Of a stretch of 64,000 nucleotides of DNA, positions 32,861-44,226 are shown in pieces. Source of the DNA: Flaccisagitta enflata (Eukaryota > Chaetognatha > Sagittoidea > Aphragmophora); assembly GCA_965153355.1 (NCBI GenBank), contig OZ231127.1:3286001-3350000 (forward strand), written 5' to 3'. A program made the translations under genes and the position numbers. The stretch's first letter is position 1. Each line of letters starts with the position of its first letter. The notes beneath the pieces are model-generated. The model made no database searches and had not been told where the DNA came from. It saw nothing but the letters and a program-made list of their open reading frames with translations.

Positions 32861-33428
32861 GGTGCGCCATAGCACCTCTATAATTAGCTCTGTCTGTTGG
32901 TTGGTTGGTCGGTCGGTCTGTCACGCCCAAATCGAAAATCTCGAAAAGAAGCAAAAATCACTGGAAATGATTCAGAAATATGCTAGGATGATTCCCAGAA
33001 GCGCCATAGCACCTCTATATGAGGTTCTGTCCGTCTGTCCATCCGTCGGTCACGCTCAAATGAAAAATCGCTGAAAATGTTTGAAATTGTTTGAAAACTC
33101 ATTTCGTTCATCATTGATGATACTCATCATTTCATTCACTTAAATAATCAGCTACGGTTAGGTCTGATCAAGCTGGGGATAGGTCAGATAGGTCTGGTGA
33201 TAGGTCGGATAGGTGTGGGGATAGGTCTGATAGAGCTCAGGATAGGTCTGATAGAGCTCGGAATAGGTCTGATAGGGCTAGGGAGAGGCCTGATAGAGCT
33301 CTGGATAGGTCTGATAAAGCTCGGGATAGGATTGATAGAGCTAGGGATAGGTCTGATGGAGCTAGGGATAGGTCAAAGAATTAAGAACGCCCGGCGAACC
33401 GTCTTGGCCCGTGTATCCGGCCTTGTTG
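32861..33428 (+). mobile_element. E-type pearl/HINE-like element with dimeric head
   Basis: Two 5' heads in tandem (GGTGCGCCATAGCACC near 32861 and GCGCCATAGCACC at 33000), each with TCTG/GGTC microsatellite. Then comes an AT-rich body, a 20-bp minisatellite (GGATAGGTCTGATAGAGCTC, 33170-33370), and the end TTGGCCCGTGTATCCGGCC + TTGTT. Confidence 0.65.
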
Positions 33429-33799
33429 TTTTGGTTTTCCATCAAAGAACTTTCATTCAATACAAAATCTTTTTTTCAATAAGGTTCAGTAGCTTAGAAA
33501 GATGAGTGCCTTTCTAGTTTTACTCGACTGGTTTTTAAAAGGGTGGAATGGCGATGACAGCAAGGGGGTGGTAAGGGGGCCCTGCAGTAGCTCTTAAGCC
33601 TAGGGCCCTGCGGTAGCTTAATTTGGTAGCTTAATCCGGCTGTTACAAAAGGCTTTATCTGTCTTTCTGTCTGTGTGTCGGTTTGTGGGTCACTCGGGTG
33701 TGTGAATATGCAAGAGGTTCATCATCACCAGTTGCACAAATAAAGGAAGGGTTTCCCACAAGTTAGGGTTGAAAATCTAACAAAAAACATTATTTGAAT

Positions 33800-34200
33800 C
33801 AGTATAATGTGAGAGGGCAGATTCAAAGCCTAGGTGGACAGATTTCAGGCCTGAGAGGACAGATTTCAGGTCTGAGAGGGCAGATTTCAAGCCTGAGAGG
33901 GCAGATTTAAGGCCTGAAAAGGCAGATTTCAGGCCTGAGAGGGTAGATTTCAAGCCTGGCAGAGCAGATTTAAGGCCTGAGGGGGGCTTGGGGGACAAAC
34001 AAACAGATGGACCGACGAACAAACAAAAGTCACACTGCGTTCTACAGCACTTTGTCCCCTTTGAGGCCGCTGCCCAATAAAAACCAGCGAAGGTCATCAG
34101 CCCCTTCGGGGCCACTGCCCCTCAAACCACCTCATACCCACAAAAACTCACATAGAGGCAATGGGTACCCCTGACCATCTAGCACTTTTGCAACTACTAC
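33800..34200. mobile_element. Two abutting foldback-family segments
   Basis: 33800-34075: 21-bp units (CAGGCCTGAGAGGGCAGATTT) and 'TTCTACAGCACTTTGTCCCC' arm. 34080-34200: 'GGTCATCAGCCCCTTCGGGG', 'GGTACCCCTGACCATCTAGC'. Confidence 0.55.
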
Positions 34201-34276
34201 AGGATATAATTTCCCTGAATGATATACTATCTTCAAAAAAAAATTTTTCCACCTGCAAATTATCATCTTCTTTAAC

Positions 34277-34998
34277 AAGGCCAGATACATGGGCCAAGAT
34301 GGTGCGCTGGGCATTATTAATTCCTATACCTATCCCTAGCTCGATCAGACCTATCCCTAGCTCAATCAGATCTATCCCTAGCTCAATCAGACCTATCCCT
34401 AGCTCTATCAGACTTATCCTGAGGTCTATCTGACCTATCTGACCTATCACCAGCTCTATCAGACCTATCCCTAGCATTATCAGACCTATCCCTAGCTCTA
34501 TCAGACCTATCCCTAGCTCTATCAGATTATCCCTAGCTCTATCAGACCTATCCCTATCTCTATGAGGCCTATCCCTAGCTCTATCAGACCTAACCTTAGC
34601 TCTATCAGACCTACCCCGAGCTCTATCAGACCTATCCCCAGCTCTATTAGACCTATCCGACCTATCACCAGTTCTATTAGACCTATCTCCAGCTCTATCA
34701 GACCTATCTGTAGTTGATTATGTTAGTGGATGAAATGATGAGTATCATCAATGATGAATGAAATAAGCTTTTTATTGATTTCAAACATTTGTAGCAATTT
34801 TTCATTTGAGGGTGACGGATGGACAGAGCCTCTTATAGAGGTGCTATGGCGCACTGTAAAATCATCATATCATATTTCTGAATCATTTCTAATGATTTTT
34901 GCTTCTTTTAGAGATTTTCAACTCAAGGGTGACCGACCAACCAACCGACCAACCAACAGAGAGAGCTAGTTATAGAGGTGCCATGGCGCACCTAAAAA
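34277..34998 (-). mobile_element. E-type pearl/HINE-like element, inverted copy
   Basis: Same order as 32861-33428 on the other strand, including the dimeric head (TGCGCCATAGCACC near 34850 and GGTGCGCCATGGCACC at the end). The 3' arm GCGCACC pairs with the 5' GGTGCGC. Its 20-bp array is longer (34325-34715). Confidence 0.65.
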
Positions 34999-35318
34999 AG
35001 AGCTGCTCAGGTGCCGCGGTGTGTGTGAAGAGTGTGGGGGAGGGGTTGGGGGATTCGGGGGTTGAACGCACCAGCCCACCAGTCCGCTACTCCAGGGGTG
35101 TCTTGGCTACCCAAAACAACATCAGAATAAATCCATCAAAGCTCTTTTTTACTTTTTAAGTATGAAAAAGGCCGTAACTTCTAAACTATTGATGCAATTG
35201 TCCTGAAATTTGTAATACTAGCTGATGTCATGCTTCTCAAAGGACGAGCCAAAAATCTCGATTGTGAACGGTTGTGAAGTTGAACTCACTTCTTTGCCTA
35301 GGGTAACACTTTACAGCT

Positions 35319-35466
35319 CAACAAGGCCGGATACACGGTAATCCAGTCACGGATGGTTGGGCAGGAGCAGTTATGCATAAACTGCTCGCTATTCAAAAAT
35401 GTTACTGACAAACAGACTTAAGGACCAACACGGCAAGGTGTAGAGCCGCGTGTCAGCAACTAAAAA
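35319..35466 (-). mobile_element. Pearl/HINE-like element
   Basis: Ends AACAAGGCCGGATACACGG and GTGTCAGCAACTAAAAA. The microsatellite is nearly absent (GACTTAAGGACC). Confidence 0.6.
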
Positions 35467-35593
35467 CGGGCTAGAAACTGTAAATTAAGGCGTTTTTGCC
35501 GTATTTTTAGACATGAATGATATCAAAATACCTTAAAATTATTTCATAGAGGTGTTGATATAAGTAACACATGTATCCTTATATGTATTTCAC

Positions 35594-35804
35594 TTTTTTA
35601 GTCGCGTGCACGCGACTCTATGACCCGCTCTGTCCGTCAGTACGTCAGTCCATCCGTCCATCGGTCCGTCATATTTAGCTTTTTATCATCATTTTACGTC
35701 ATTTAAGTCATTTTAAGTTATTTCAAGACAATTTACATCTAGTCATTTAGTCTTGATCTTATGGTCTCAACAACCGCACGCGACTGCAAGGTGTTGGCCT
35801 TGTT
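35594..35804 (+). mobile_element. Pearl/HINE-like element, GCACGCGAC arm, TGTTGGCC end
   Basis: Starts TTTAGTCGCGTGCACGCGAC, CGTC tract, 'ACGTCATTTAAGTCATTTTA' body, arm GCACGCGAC, ending GGTGTTGGCCTTGTT. The 3' hairpin of other subfamilies is replaced by a shorter end. Sister copies: 46342 and 63184. Confidence 0.6.
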
Positions 35805-36111
35805 CTTTTTTTTGATAATATTTACATTAGGATTTAACTTTAGAAACACCTAAAAAATCTTTATTTTATTTTTTTTTTGCTCTTTTTTTACTTTTTAAGT
35901 GTTAAATATTGCTTTTGGGCAAACAAAATCAAATTCATACATGTGTTTTGATCTTATTTCAGTCAAAAAATTGATGTTTTTAAGCTACTTTTTATTTCCT
36001 CAATGTAGCTGAAAGTGGTAAAACCATGTGTATTTTTACCGTTATCATACACTTCTAACGGTTTTCATGCTTTTCAATGTAGCTTGAATGACTTTAAGCA
36101 AAGAAATGCAT

Positions 36112-36272
36112 AAACAAAGCCAAATACACGGCAATCTAGTCGCGGACGGTTGGGCAGGGGCAGTAGTGCAAAAACTACTTGGAATTTAAAAATGTCATGG
36201 GATGGACAGACTGACGGACCAACCAACCAACCGACATGGCAAGGTGTTGAGTCGCGTATCCGCAACTAAAAA
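36112..36272 (-). mobile_element. Pearl/HINE-like element
   Basis: Ends AACAAAGCCAAATACACGGC and GTCGCGTATCCGCAACTAA; GACC/AACC tract in the middle. Confidence 0.6.
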
Positions 36273-36301
36273 AATGCTTAATTTGCTGTTTTTGAGCAAT
36301 T

Positions 36302-36406
36302 TATAGTCACGTGCTACGCTACTCTACAACCGGTCCGTTGGTTGGTTGGTCGGTCCGTCGGCTGGTCCCCTTTTTGGGCAGCTGCCTCGAAGGGGCCGAT
36401 GACCTA
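36302..36406 (+). mobile_element. Truncated pearl/HINE-like 5' end joined to a foldback element
   Basis: GTCACGTGCTACGCTAC and GGTT/GGTC tract, then GGGCAGCTGCCTCGAAGGGG and 'CCGATGACCTA', where a MITE interrupts it. It resumes at 36846. Confidence 0.6.
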
Positions 36407-36845
36407 CAGTACGATGGGAGCAATAAGAGCAGTAGAAAGAGGGCCCTCGATATTCTCACTGTTTAAAGGAAGAACCTAAAGCTTTGGTTTTTCTGAAAGC
36501 TGATGGTCCAAGGTATTGAGTGAACATAAAATTCCAAACCAAGTGATTCATAACAAAACCGCCAATTGATATCTTTATATTGCATGTGGCGCGATAGCTC
36601 TGTTGATAGAGTGATGAACTTGAGAAACTTAATTTCTCTCTCTTCAGTGTCACAGGTTCAAATCCCGAGTGGTGCTGCACTTTTTTTCTTTTTGGTCAAC
36701 AGTTAGAGCTAGAGGAATAAAACTATATTCACTCAAAGCTCTTGCTCATCAGCTTTCAGAAAAACCATAATTGAAGCTACTGCATTAGAATAGTGAAGCA
36801 GGAAATGACCCTCCATCTAAGGTTCTCATTGCTCCTATGGTACTG
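36407..36845. mobile_element. Mariner-type MITE carrying a tRNA-like core
   Basis: Ends CAGTACGATGGGAGCAAT and, inverted, CAGTACCATAGGAGCAAT, with TA at 36405-36406 and 36846-36847. A second inner inverted pair, GGTTTTTCTGAAAGCTGATG (36486-36505) and its complement (36747-36766), encloses the tRNA-like segment. The interrupted host phrase 'GACCTATGCTTTCA' is intact in sister copies, confirming insertion. No ORF. Confidence 0.85.
36585..36680 (+). ncRNA. tRNA-like sequence (probably a pseudogene)
   Basis: Box A-like TAGCTCTGTTGATAGAG and box B GGTTCAAATCC at tRNA spacing, with a long variable region as in class II (Ser/Leu) tRNAs. The acceptor ends pair poorly (about five of seven) and the anticodon stem is weak, so function as a tRNA is unlikely. 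It may act as an internal pol III promoter. Confidence 0.45.
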
Positions 36846-36847
36846 TA

Positions 36848-37195
36848 TGCTTTCAAATATAGGGGAAATTTCTCCCTCTTCATCTTCTTCTTCTCCCTCT
36901 CTGTCCCCCCCCCCCCCTCAAGGCCCAAATCCTAGTTACGAGACCCAAATCCTAGCTTCGAGGCTCAAAATCCTGCTACCAAGCTCAAATCCCAGCCCCA
37001 AGGCTCAAATCCCAGCCCCGAGGCTCAAATCTCAGTCTCCAGGCACAAATCCAAGCCTCGAGGCTCAAATCCCAGCCCTGAGGCTCAAATCCCAGCCCTG
37101 AGGCTCAAATCCCAGTCTCAAGGCACAAATCCTAGCCTTGAAGCTCAAATCCCAGCCTCAAAGCTCAAATCCCAGCAGTAAGCTCAAATCCCATC
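36848..37195. repeat. 20-bp minisatellite of a foldback element
   Basis: Preceded by TCTTC and C-run sequence; unit AAATCCCAGCCTCGAGGCTC, about 14 copies. Confidence 0.85.
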
Positions 37196-37214
37196 TAGTC
37201 CAGTTCCCTACGGG

Positions 37215-38560
37215 AGGAATCAAAAGCATATCGGCGTTTTTGGAGGAAGTTACCAAAATTTGCATACAGGTAAAGTTTTTGATGCTGAACAACATGGAAA
37301 GAGCCACTCGGCCAAAAAATGGCATGGCCTTTTAAAAAAATGCGTTTTTCTGCAACACCGTTTGAGCCAATGCCATAAAAATTTCAGGGAACGAAACTAC
37401 ATGTATTGTTTACTTGCATTTCAAATTTTAGCAAAATCCGTCAAGTAAAAGGGGAGATACTGCGTTTCAAAGTCTAGGCCTATTTTTCAAAAAAGGGCTA
37501 TGTTTCATTTTTTGGCAAAAAAATAGAATTTTTTGAGCCAGATGCTTAAAATCCTCCATATTGATGCCCAATGTCCATATGCACCTGGAAAAAATAACGG
37601 CATTAAAGTTTGTGCCCTATTTTTGCCAAAACGGCTAAAAAAAAACCAAAAAATGTTGCAAATTTTATTTCTTTTCTAAAATCTTTGGTATTTTTCAAAA
37701 AATGCCAAAAATGCTGATGCCAATGGTGGGAATCATACCTCTGTATGAATATAAACATAACCCCAAGGTTTCAGGACACTGGTGAGTCTGAAAGAACAGA
37801 AAAATTTTATTTTCAAATATTTAGAAAATGCCAAAATTTTTTTGAACTCTTGGATACCCGTGGCTTTTTGGCACCGCCAAGCCCAAACGACTTGAGCTAG
37901 TAAAACCAAATTTGGCATGGAAGTTCTAAACATCCATGCGCAACTTCATGCCAAATTTTAGCACTCTAGGTCAATTTTTAGTGTGGTTTTTAAAAAAAAT
38001 AATTGAAAAAATGGGCTAAAAACACAAAAAACTGGTTTTTTGGCCATATTTGCTTGCTAAGTGATATAATCATCAATTTTTTTTGCATAGATGATCAGTG
38101 AGTCTAGGATGCACCATCATGCAAAAATGGAAGTGCCTGTTATTGCAGATTTTTGAAAAAATCACTTTTGAATTTTTCCAAAATTTTGAATTTTTGTGAT
38201 TTTGGTACTTAGCCTCATTTTTTGGTCAAGATTTTGATGGGAAAATACCAAATTTGATACACATGATCCAGGACACCTACACTTGCTTCAACTAAAATTT
38301 CATACACGTGGTTGAAGTATAAGATTGGAAAAATTAACCTCGAGTCCCTAAAAAAATTCAATTTTTTTGAATTTTTAGTAAAAAACAGCTATAACTTGAC
38401 AATGAATGATACTATTCTCACCAAATTTGGTCAGTGGAAGTCAATTCCAACATATGACGAGGAAATTTTAAAAAATTGGCAAATTTTTCAAAAATTTTGA
38501 AAAATTTGGTCCGAAATAGCCTATTTTGGCCAAAATTGCCTTAAGACCACCATGACGGTC
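37215..38560 (+). repeat. AT-rich long repeat, first copy
   Basis: From TCGGCGTTTTTGGAGGAAGT to 'CCAAAATTGCCTTAA'. No ORF beyond chance. Its reverse complement occupies 47585-48930 with modest divergence and few indels. Confidence 0.85.
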
Positions 38561-38887
38561 GACCATTTTTTTATTAAATTTCTCTAAAAAAAATTTATCG
38601 ATAAGGTCATGAGTTGCTGTGTTAAAAACAGTATCTGTTTGCCCTCTGTGATACTGAGAAGTATTTTTAAAAAATCGATCTTTGTTTCTGCCCTCATGGC
38701 CAAAGAGCGGAAAAAAATCCTGGATGGTGCAGAATTGGTTGAAATATTGATTTCTGAAATTTGCATCCCATACTCACCCGCACAACATCTCCGACGTAGC
38801 CCAACTCCCACATTACTGCCCTTGCCCACCCACATCACTGCCCCATCCCACCCAAAAGCGAACCCTTATTGGTCAATGGACACAAAT

Positions 38888-38888
<1 letters not shown>

Positions 38889-38971
<83 letters not shown>

Positions 38972-39063
38972 GATTTCTTCTTGATCCGTGTTTTAGTTTG
39001 CCTTTGACTGTCTGTCTGTCTGTTTGTCACTTTTACTCCGTCTTGATATTTGTCACTGTCTGT

Positions 39064-39150
<87 letters not shown>
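38889..39150. repeat. Two (CT)n microsatellites
   Basis: 38889-38969 and 39067-39150, separated by ~95 bp with short CTGT repeats. Confidence 0.95.
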
Positions 39151-39153
<3 letters not shown>

Positions 39154-39585
39154 AAGGCCGCGTTAGATAAGAAGAGGGAGAAATGACAGGTAGTAGGGGG
39201 TTGCGGCAGTAAATTTGCGACACACGCACAAAAAAAAGATTTTATTCATCAATTGGATAGACACAAATCATTGACAGTTGAATAACTATCAATTAACATT
39301 CTCATTTGCGACTTTCAATGTTTAGTCGTAAGCCCATCACAATATTCAGCTCAAATCAGTTCAGTGACTTTAGATGAAGGATATTGAAGTGCGGTTCCAA
39401 TTTGAGCAAAACTTTTTGGCTTCTCGTCTTTTGAATGCATTGTCAAACTCAAGTTGTATTGAAATCAAGGCAAGCAGCCAAACACCAAGCTTGCCCTTGC
39501 AGCTCAATCCAAATCTGAGAAAGGAAAACAATTGGATTGTTATATCAATTAACGCGCACACACGGGAAGGGGCGGAAATGCGCTG

Positions 39586-39735
39586 TTTAGTCGCGGACAC
39601 GCACTGCATCTAGCAATTTTGGTTAGTCTATTGGTCAATAGGTTGGTCAGTGACATTTCTGATTAGTAAGCAGTTTTTGCATTACTGCACCTGCCCAACC
39701 GTGCTCTACTGGATTGCTGTGTACCTGACCTTGTT
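39586..39735 (+). mobile_element. Pearl/HINE-like element, decayed
   Basis: Starts TTTAGTCGCGGACACGC, GGTC/GGTT tract, 'GCAGTTTTTGCATTACTGC', ends GCTGTGTACCTGACCTTGTT. Confidence 0.55.
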
Positions 39736-40135
39736 CAATACTTTTAACCCAAGCATAACCAATGGATTAACGGCCCAATGCATCGACAGATACAGACAGA
39801 CAGATGGACGGATTGATGAATGAATGGATAGACAAATATAAAGATGGATTGACAGATGGATAGATGGGCAGCCAAAGCTTCTTACAGTTGCGAGAATGTC
39901 ATTGAAGGGGGGGGGGACTCGATCACAAGTAAATAGGCAAACTAGGCATCTTTTGCAAAATTGTCCTAAATACTTGATAGTCTGAGAGATTGATGATCAG
40001 ATAGACGGACAATGAAGGGTACAGTTGCATTATGATTACAAAATCTTCTGGAAATTAAGCAGATTTTCTCAAAAATATGCAAATCAATGTATGGACAAAG
40101 CCTCTTATTGAATACTCGCTGCATTTCGCCACCTG

Positions 40136-40265
<130 letters not shown>

Positions 40266-40379
40266 TGTGTGTGTGTGTGTCTATATATGTGTGTGGGGGG
40301 GTTTGTTAGTATGTGCTCACTGAACATAAGCCTGTACCTAAATGACAAAAAGGGATAAAATTAATATTCTCCGAGCGGA

Positions 40380-41130
40380 TTATGTTGTGGGACTGTCTCA
40401 GGCTTCTATTGAAATCAATATTGGCTTAGAAATTTGACTTTTTAGTGGCCGCGCCTTACCTTCTGTAAACCCTACCCGTATAGGAAATCAAAAATTTCAA
40501 AGTATTCAAATTGTAATTCTGATTGCAGATTTGGAATCTGCAGAAAAAACTAACAATTCAAAGTGTTTTCATTTTTTTGATATTCCAATTAGGTGGTCAA
40601 ATGTACTGTCAAATATCGCAAAACATGCCTTTCCTTTTAATTTCTTTGTAAAATCATTTAACTAACTTTTTTCAAATATCTTTAGCGTGGATTTTGATAA
40701 TGATCCCGAAGGAATTTTTTAAAAAGAAAAGTACTTTCATCAGACAGTTTTTCATGCAGATTTCAAATCTGCAGTCAAAATTTTGTTTGAGCAATTTGGA
40801 ATTTTTTGTTTTCTATTGAACCATGGGAAGTTCAAGGTAAGGCGCCGCAACCAAGATGTAAACTTTTAAAGCTGAAAATCATTACATTAGAAGCCCAAGA
40901 CAGCTCCACAACTGCTCTGAGAATTTCAAATTTTTTGGTTTTAGTCATTTTGGTACAGGCTACTGAACATGCAATGCATCCCGTTATGTGTGTGTACTTG
41001 ATGATCACGCCACGTGTGTGCATGTGCATGTGAGCGTAAGTGTGTATGTGTATGTGTGTCCGTGTTTGCGTGTGTGTGCAACAAGTAAATGCATCCTCAT
41101 CTGCCTAGCCATATGAGTTACAAACTTAAC
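40380..41130. other. No gene recognised
   Basis: 40440-40810 shares 'CTGATTGCAGATTTGGAATC' phrases with the repeat at 26178 and 31200, in two orientations. The rest is unremarkable. Confidence 0.4.
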
Positions 41131-41432
41131 GAGCCAACAGTTGAAGGAATAGTTTTGTTTTCATTTCAGGTAGTCATTTAGTGAAAATGCGCACATATTG
41201 ACAGAATTTCACTTATATACCTGAAGCTGGTTTCGTCTTTCCATCCCCCTTGACAATGCATCGTAAGATCCTCTGTAAACATTGACCTTCGCCCTGGCAG
41301 TCCATTTTCATTATCAATAAAAGGGCCGTAATCGCAGCTATCCTGATGACATGTGGGCATACAGGGGTAGAGATAAGTCATTTGGGCAGAACAAATGATT
41401 CTAAGCAACCATTGAGGGTTAGTGTGTGAGTG

Positions 41433-41516
<84 letters not shown>

Positions 41517-41932
41517 CTAATGTTCGATGCATCCCACCAAGTGTGTGTGTCTCTGCGCGCATATGTGTGCGTGTGTGTGTGTGTATGCATGTGTGTATGC
41601 ATGTGTGTGTGTGTATGCATGTGTGCGTGCGTGTGTGTTATCAAATACACGTTGTGTCCCAACAAGTGTGTGTGTGTGTGTGTATGTGTGTGAACTTGCA
41701 CGCAAGCAACTCGATTACTATACTCACACCAGGAAACATCCAATGATGTGGTGCTTTCATGTGGAGTGGACGAATTCATAAACGTTTCCAGTCAGGCCAA
41801 ATAGTTGCCCAATCGTAGACTCTGTTTTCTCAATCTGAAACTAATAAAACATAAACTTTCATTTTTCGGCTAGTGTGAATGCTCTCTGAACATGCAATGT
41901 ATCCCGTTACGCGCGCGCGTGCGTGCGTGCGT

Positions 41933-41987
<55 letters not shown>

Positions 41988-41999
41988 CTTTGTACTTGA

Positions 42000-42760
42000 T
42001 GAATCACGCCACGTGTGTGCGTGTGCACGAAGCACGATAGCCCTTGAATTCATCAGTAAACCTTTCTTTTGAATTTGATTATTCTTTGCTTGTCCGTTTG
42101 TTCGTTCGTTTGTTTGTTCGTTTGTTCATTTGTTCGTTTGTTCCTTCGTTTTTTTTGTTGGTTCCTTTGTTCTTGTTCGTTTTTTGTCACGTGAATTGGT
42201 GGCTTACTTGACAATTTGAAAACCTCAGTGTCCTTGTGCAGAATCATGGTCACCAGAGTTCGTCGCATCTTAAAAATTCACTGACTAAAAAATAGGAAAA
42301 TAAAGAAGGAAAAAATCAGAGCAAATGAGTCTGAAGGGAAAAGCGATTGAGCACAATAGTGGTCAGTTTTTTCAATGCAAAGTAAAAACGCTCTTGTTAT
42401 GGACATGAACAAAAGCGTTGTTATCACTGTCTGACTTTAATTGTGCGCGCTCCTCAATCAAGGAAAAGGAAAGTTTCCCGTAGATCAGGAAAATGGGTCT
42501 AACAGGTTCCTCTCATCACTGTCAACAAAAGTCATTTTCCCCCAAAAGTCTACAGTGAACAAGGTGGGTAAAAATTTTTATCTTAATCATATGGGGGAGA
42601 GCATTTCATATCATAAATCAGCTTGACCTTGTTCATCCTAGAAGTCTAGGATCGATTTTTTTACCCCCTTTTCCTGAAAAGGTAGAAAGGTTTGGATTTG
42701 AGGACAGATTTCCTTAAGTCTGGGCAGGGGCAAGGCCGGGTCAGCCCTCAGAGGTCCCGG
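42000..42760. other. No gene recognised
   Basis: A degenerate TTCG/TTTG tract at 42090-42180; otherwise no motif. Confidence 0.4.
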
Positions 42761-42849
42761 GTGACCTTAAAAATGGGATTTTTTTCATCTGTTACTAGCC
42801 AAAAACCCTCTCTATCACCTCATTTTTTGCACTCAGGCTCTACACACAC

Positions 42850-42986
42850 TTTACTGTCACACTTTACTTTTTCGGCGTTTATGGGGTTTTTGGCTATACC
42901 GCTCCTGCCCAAATGCTCCACTGACCTAAAATATGGCCCCTGCCCACCCGCACGCGACTGGGGTAGCCGTGTATCCGGCCTTGTTT
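42850..42986 (+). mobile_element. 5'-truncated pearl/HINE-like element between 67-bp direct repeats
   Basis: Lacks the 5' arm and microsatellite; starts in the body at 'GTCACACTTTACTTTTTCGG' and ends GTGTATCCGGCCTTGTT. Confidence 0.7.
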
Positions 42987-43232
42987 CATCTGTTACTAGC
43001 CAAAAACCCTCTCTATCACCTCATTTTTTGCACTCAGGCTCTACACACACACTTGAACAAGCATAAAAAAATTTTTGGGTTCCTATCATGTGAAAAAATG
43101 GCCTAGAACACCATTTTTCAAGGAAAAATCACTAAAAAATCACATTTTTAGGTTTTTTTCTCCAAATTTGTCAAAAATTTCTGCCTGTTACTTGAATAGC
43201 AAGGAAAGCAAAGTGTCTCTCTATCTACTAAA

Positions 43233-43384
43233 ACAATTTCTGGATACACGGCAATCCAGTCACTGATGGTTGGGCAGGAGCAGAAAGGCATAAACCGCGC
43301 AGAATTAAAAAAATTGACGGACATACCTACTGACCTACTGACCGACACTGCAGGGTGTAGAGTCGCGAGTCCACGACTAAAAAA
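43233..43384 (-). mobile_element. Pearl/HINE-like element
   Basis: GGATACACGGCAATCCAGTC at one end, GTCGCGAGTCCACGACTAAAA at the other. The terminal AACAAGGCC part is missing. Confidence 0.55.
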
Positions 43385-43614
43385 AGACCCAATAATGTTT
43401 AGAAATAGCTAAAAAATAGTCATTTTCTAGCCAACATTGATTCTTAGAATCACTAGGTCTTTAGCAACCATCAAACTGACATAGCAAGTTGAAGTATGTG
43501 AATCAAAATGATTTCAGCTTGTTGGCTGGCCAGACCAACTGGCATACTACCCAACCAACCTGCAGCCTAGGAATTCAAAATATGCATAACCTACACTTTC
43601 ACCTACCCAATTTT

Positions 43615-43694
43615 GGTAAGTGGCCCCAAAGGGGTCGATGACTTATGCTTTGACACATATGGGGGATTTTCTCCTCCTCCTTCTTCTTCTTTTA
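43615..43694 (+). mobile_element. Left segment of a foldback element, interrupted by a MITE
   Basis: GTGGCCCCAAAGGGGTCGATGACTTATGC then 'ATGGGGGATTTTCTCC' and TTC repeats; continues at 44227 as 20-bp minisatellite. Confidence 0.55.
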
Positions 43695-44222
43695 TAGTCA
43701 GCGGACAAAACACAATAGGTATATATATCACTCCGCTGGTTTTGATCCAACCCACTGATGTTGAACAGAATGCTGTAAACAACAACTGGTTATTAAAATT
43801 ACAGCCGGCTGTTGAGTTACAAAGTTGGCAAAAATCCAACTTTTATCAAATAGAATGAGACCTGCAGATTCATAATCCTGATGAAATTCTGAGAAGTTTG
43901 ATACGTCACACGTGACACTTTTTGTAAGAAATATTTCTTTTAATATTACACTATAATTAAATAAAACATTGATAAATTTTTTTTATTTTCATGTAAAACT
44001 ATATGCTGTGACATATCAAACTTTTCAAAATTTCATCAGGATTATGAATCTGCAGGTCTCATTCTATTTGGTGAAAGTTGGATTTTTACCAACTTTGTAA
44101 CGTAACAGCCGGCTGTAATTTCAACAACCAGATGATGTTTATAGCATTCTGTTTAACAACAGTGGGTTGGATCAAAACCAACGGAGTGATATATATACCT
44201 ATTGTGTTTTGTCCGCTGACTG
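43695..44222. mobile_element. 528-bp long-inverted-repeat MITE
   Basis: Arms over 200 bp: AGTCAGCGGACAAAACACAA at the left and its complement at the right, and matching inner blocks ('GAGACCTGCAGATTCATAAT'). A short AT-rich loop (43915-44010) separates them. TTTA flanks both ends (43691-43694, 44223-44226), a likely target duplication. No transposase ORF. Confidence 0.8.
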
Positions 44223-44226
44223 TTTA

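Larger units (their letters stand above)
42760..43470 (+). repeat. 3' part of the AT-rich long repeat, broken by two pearl/HINE-like elements
   Basis: Homologous to the reverse complement of 47195-47590. It is interrupted at 42850 and at 43232. 42783-42849 and 42984-43050 are the same 67 bp. Confidence 0.75.

Noticed and set aside
36585-36680. Functional serine tRNA gene (a TGA anticodon can be drawn)
   Set aside because: Acceptor and anticodon stems pair poorly, and it sits inside a MITE.
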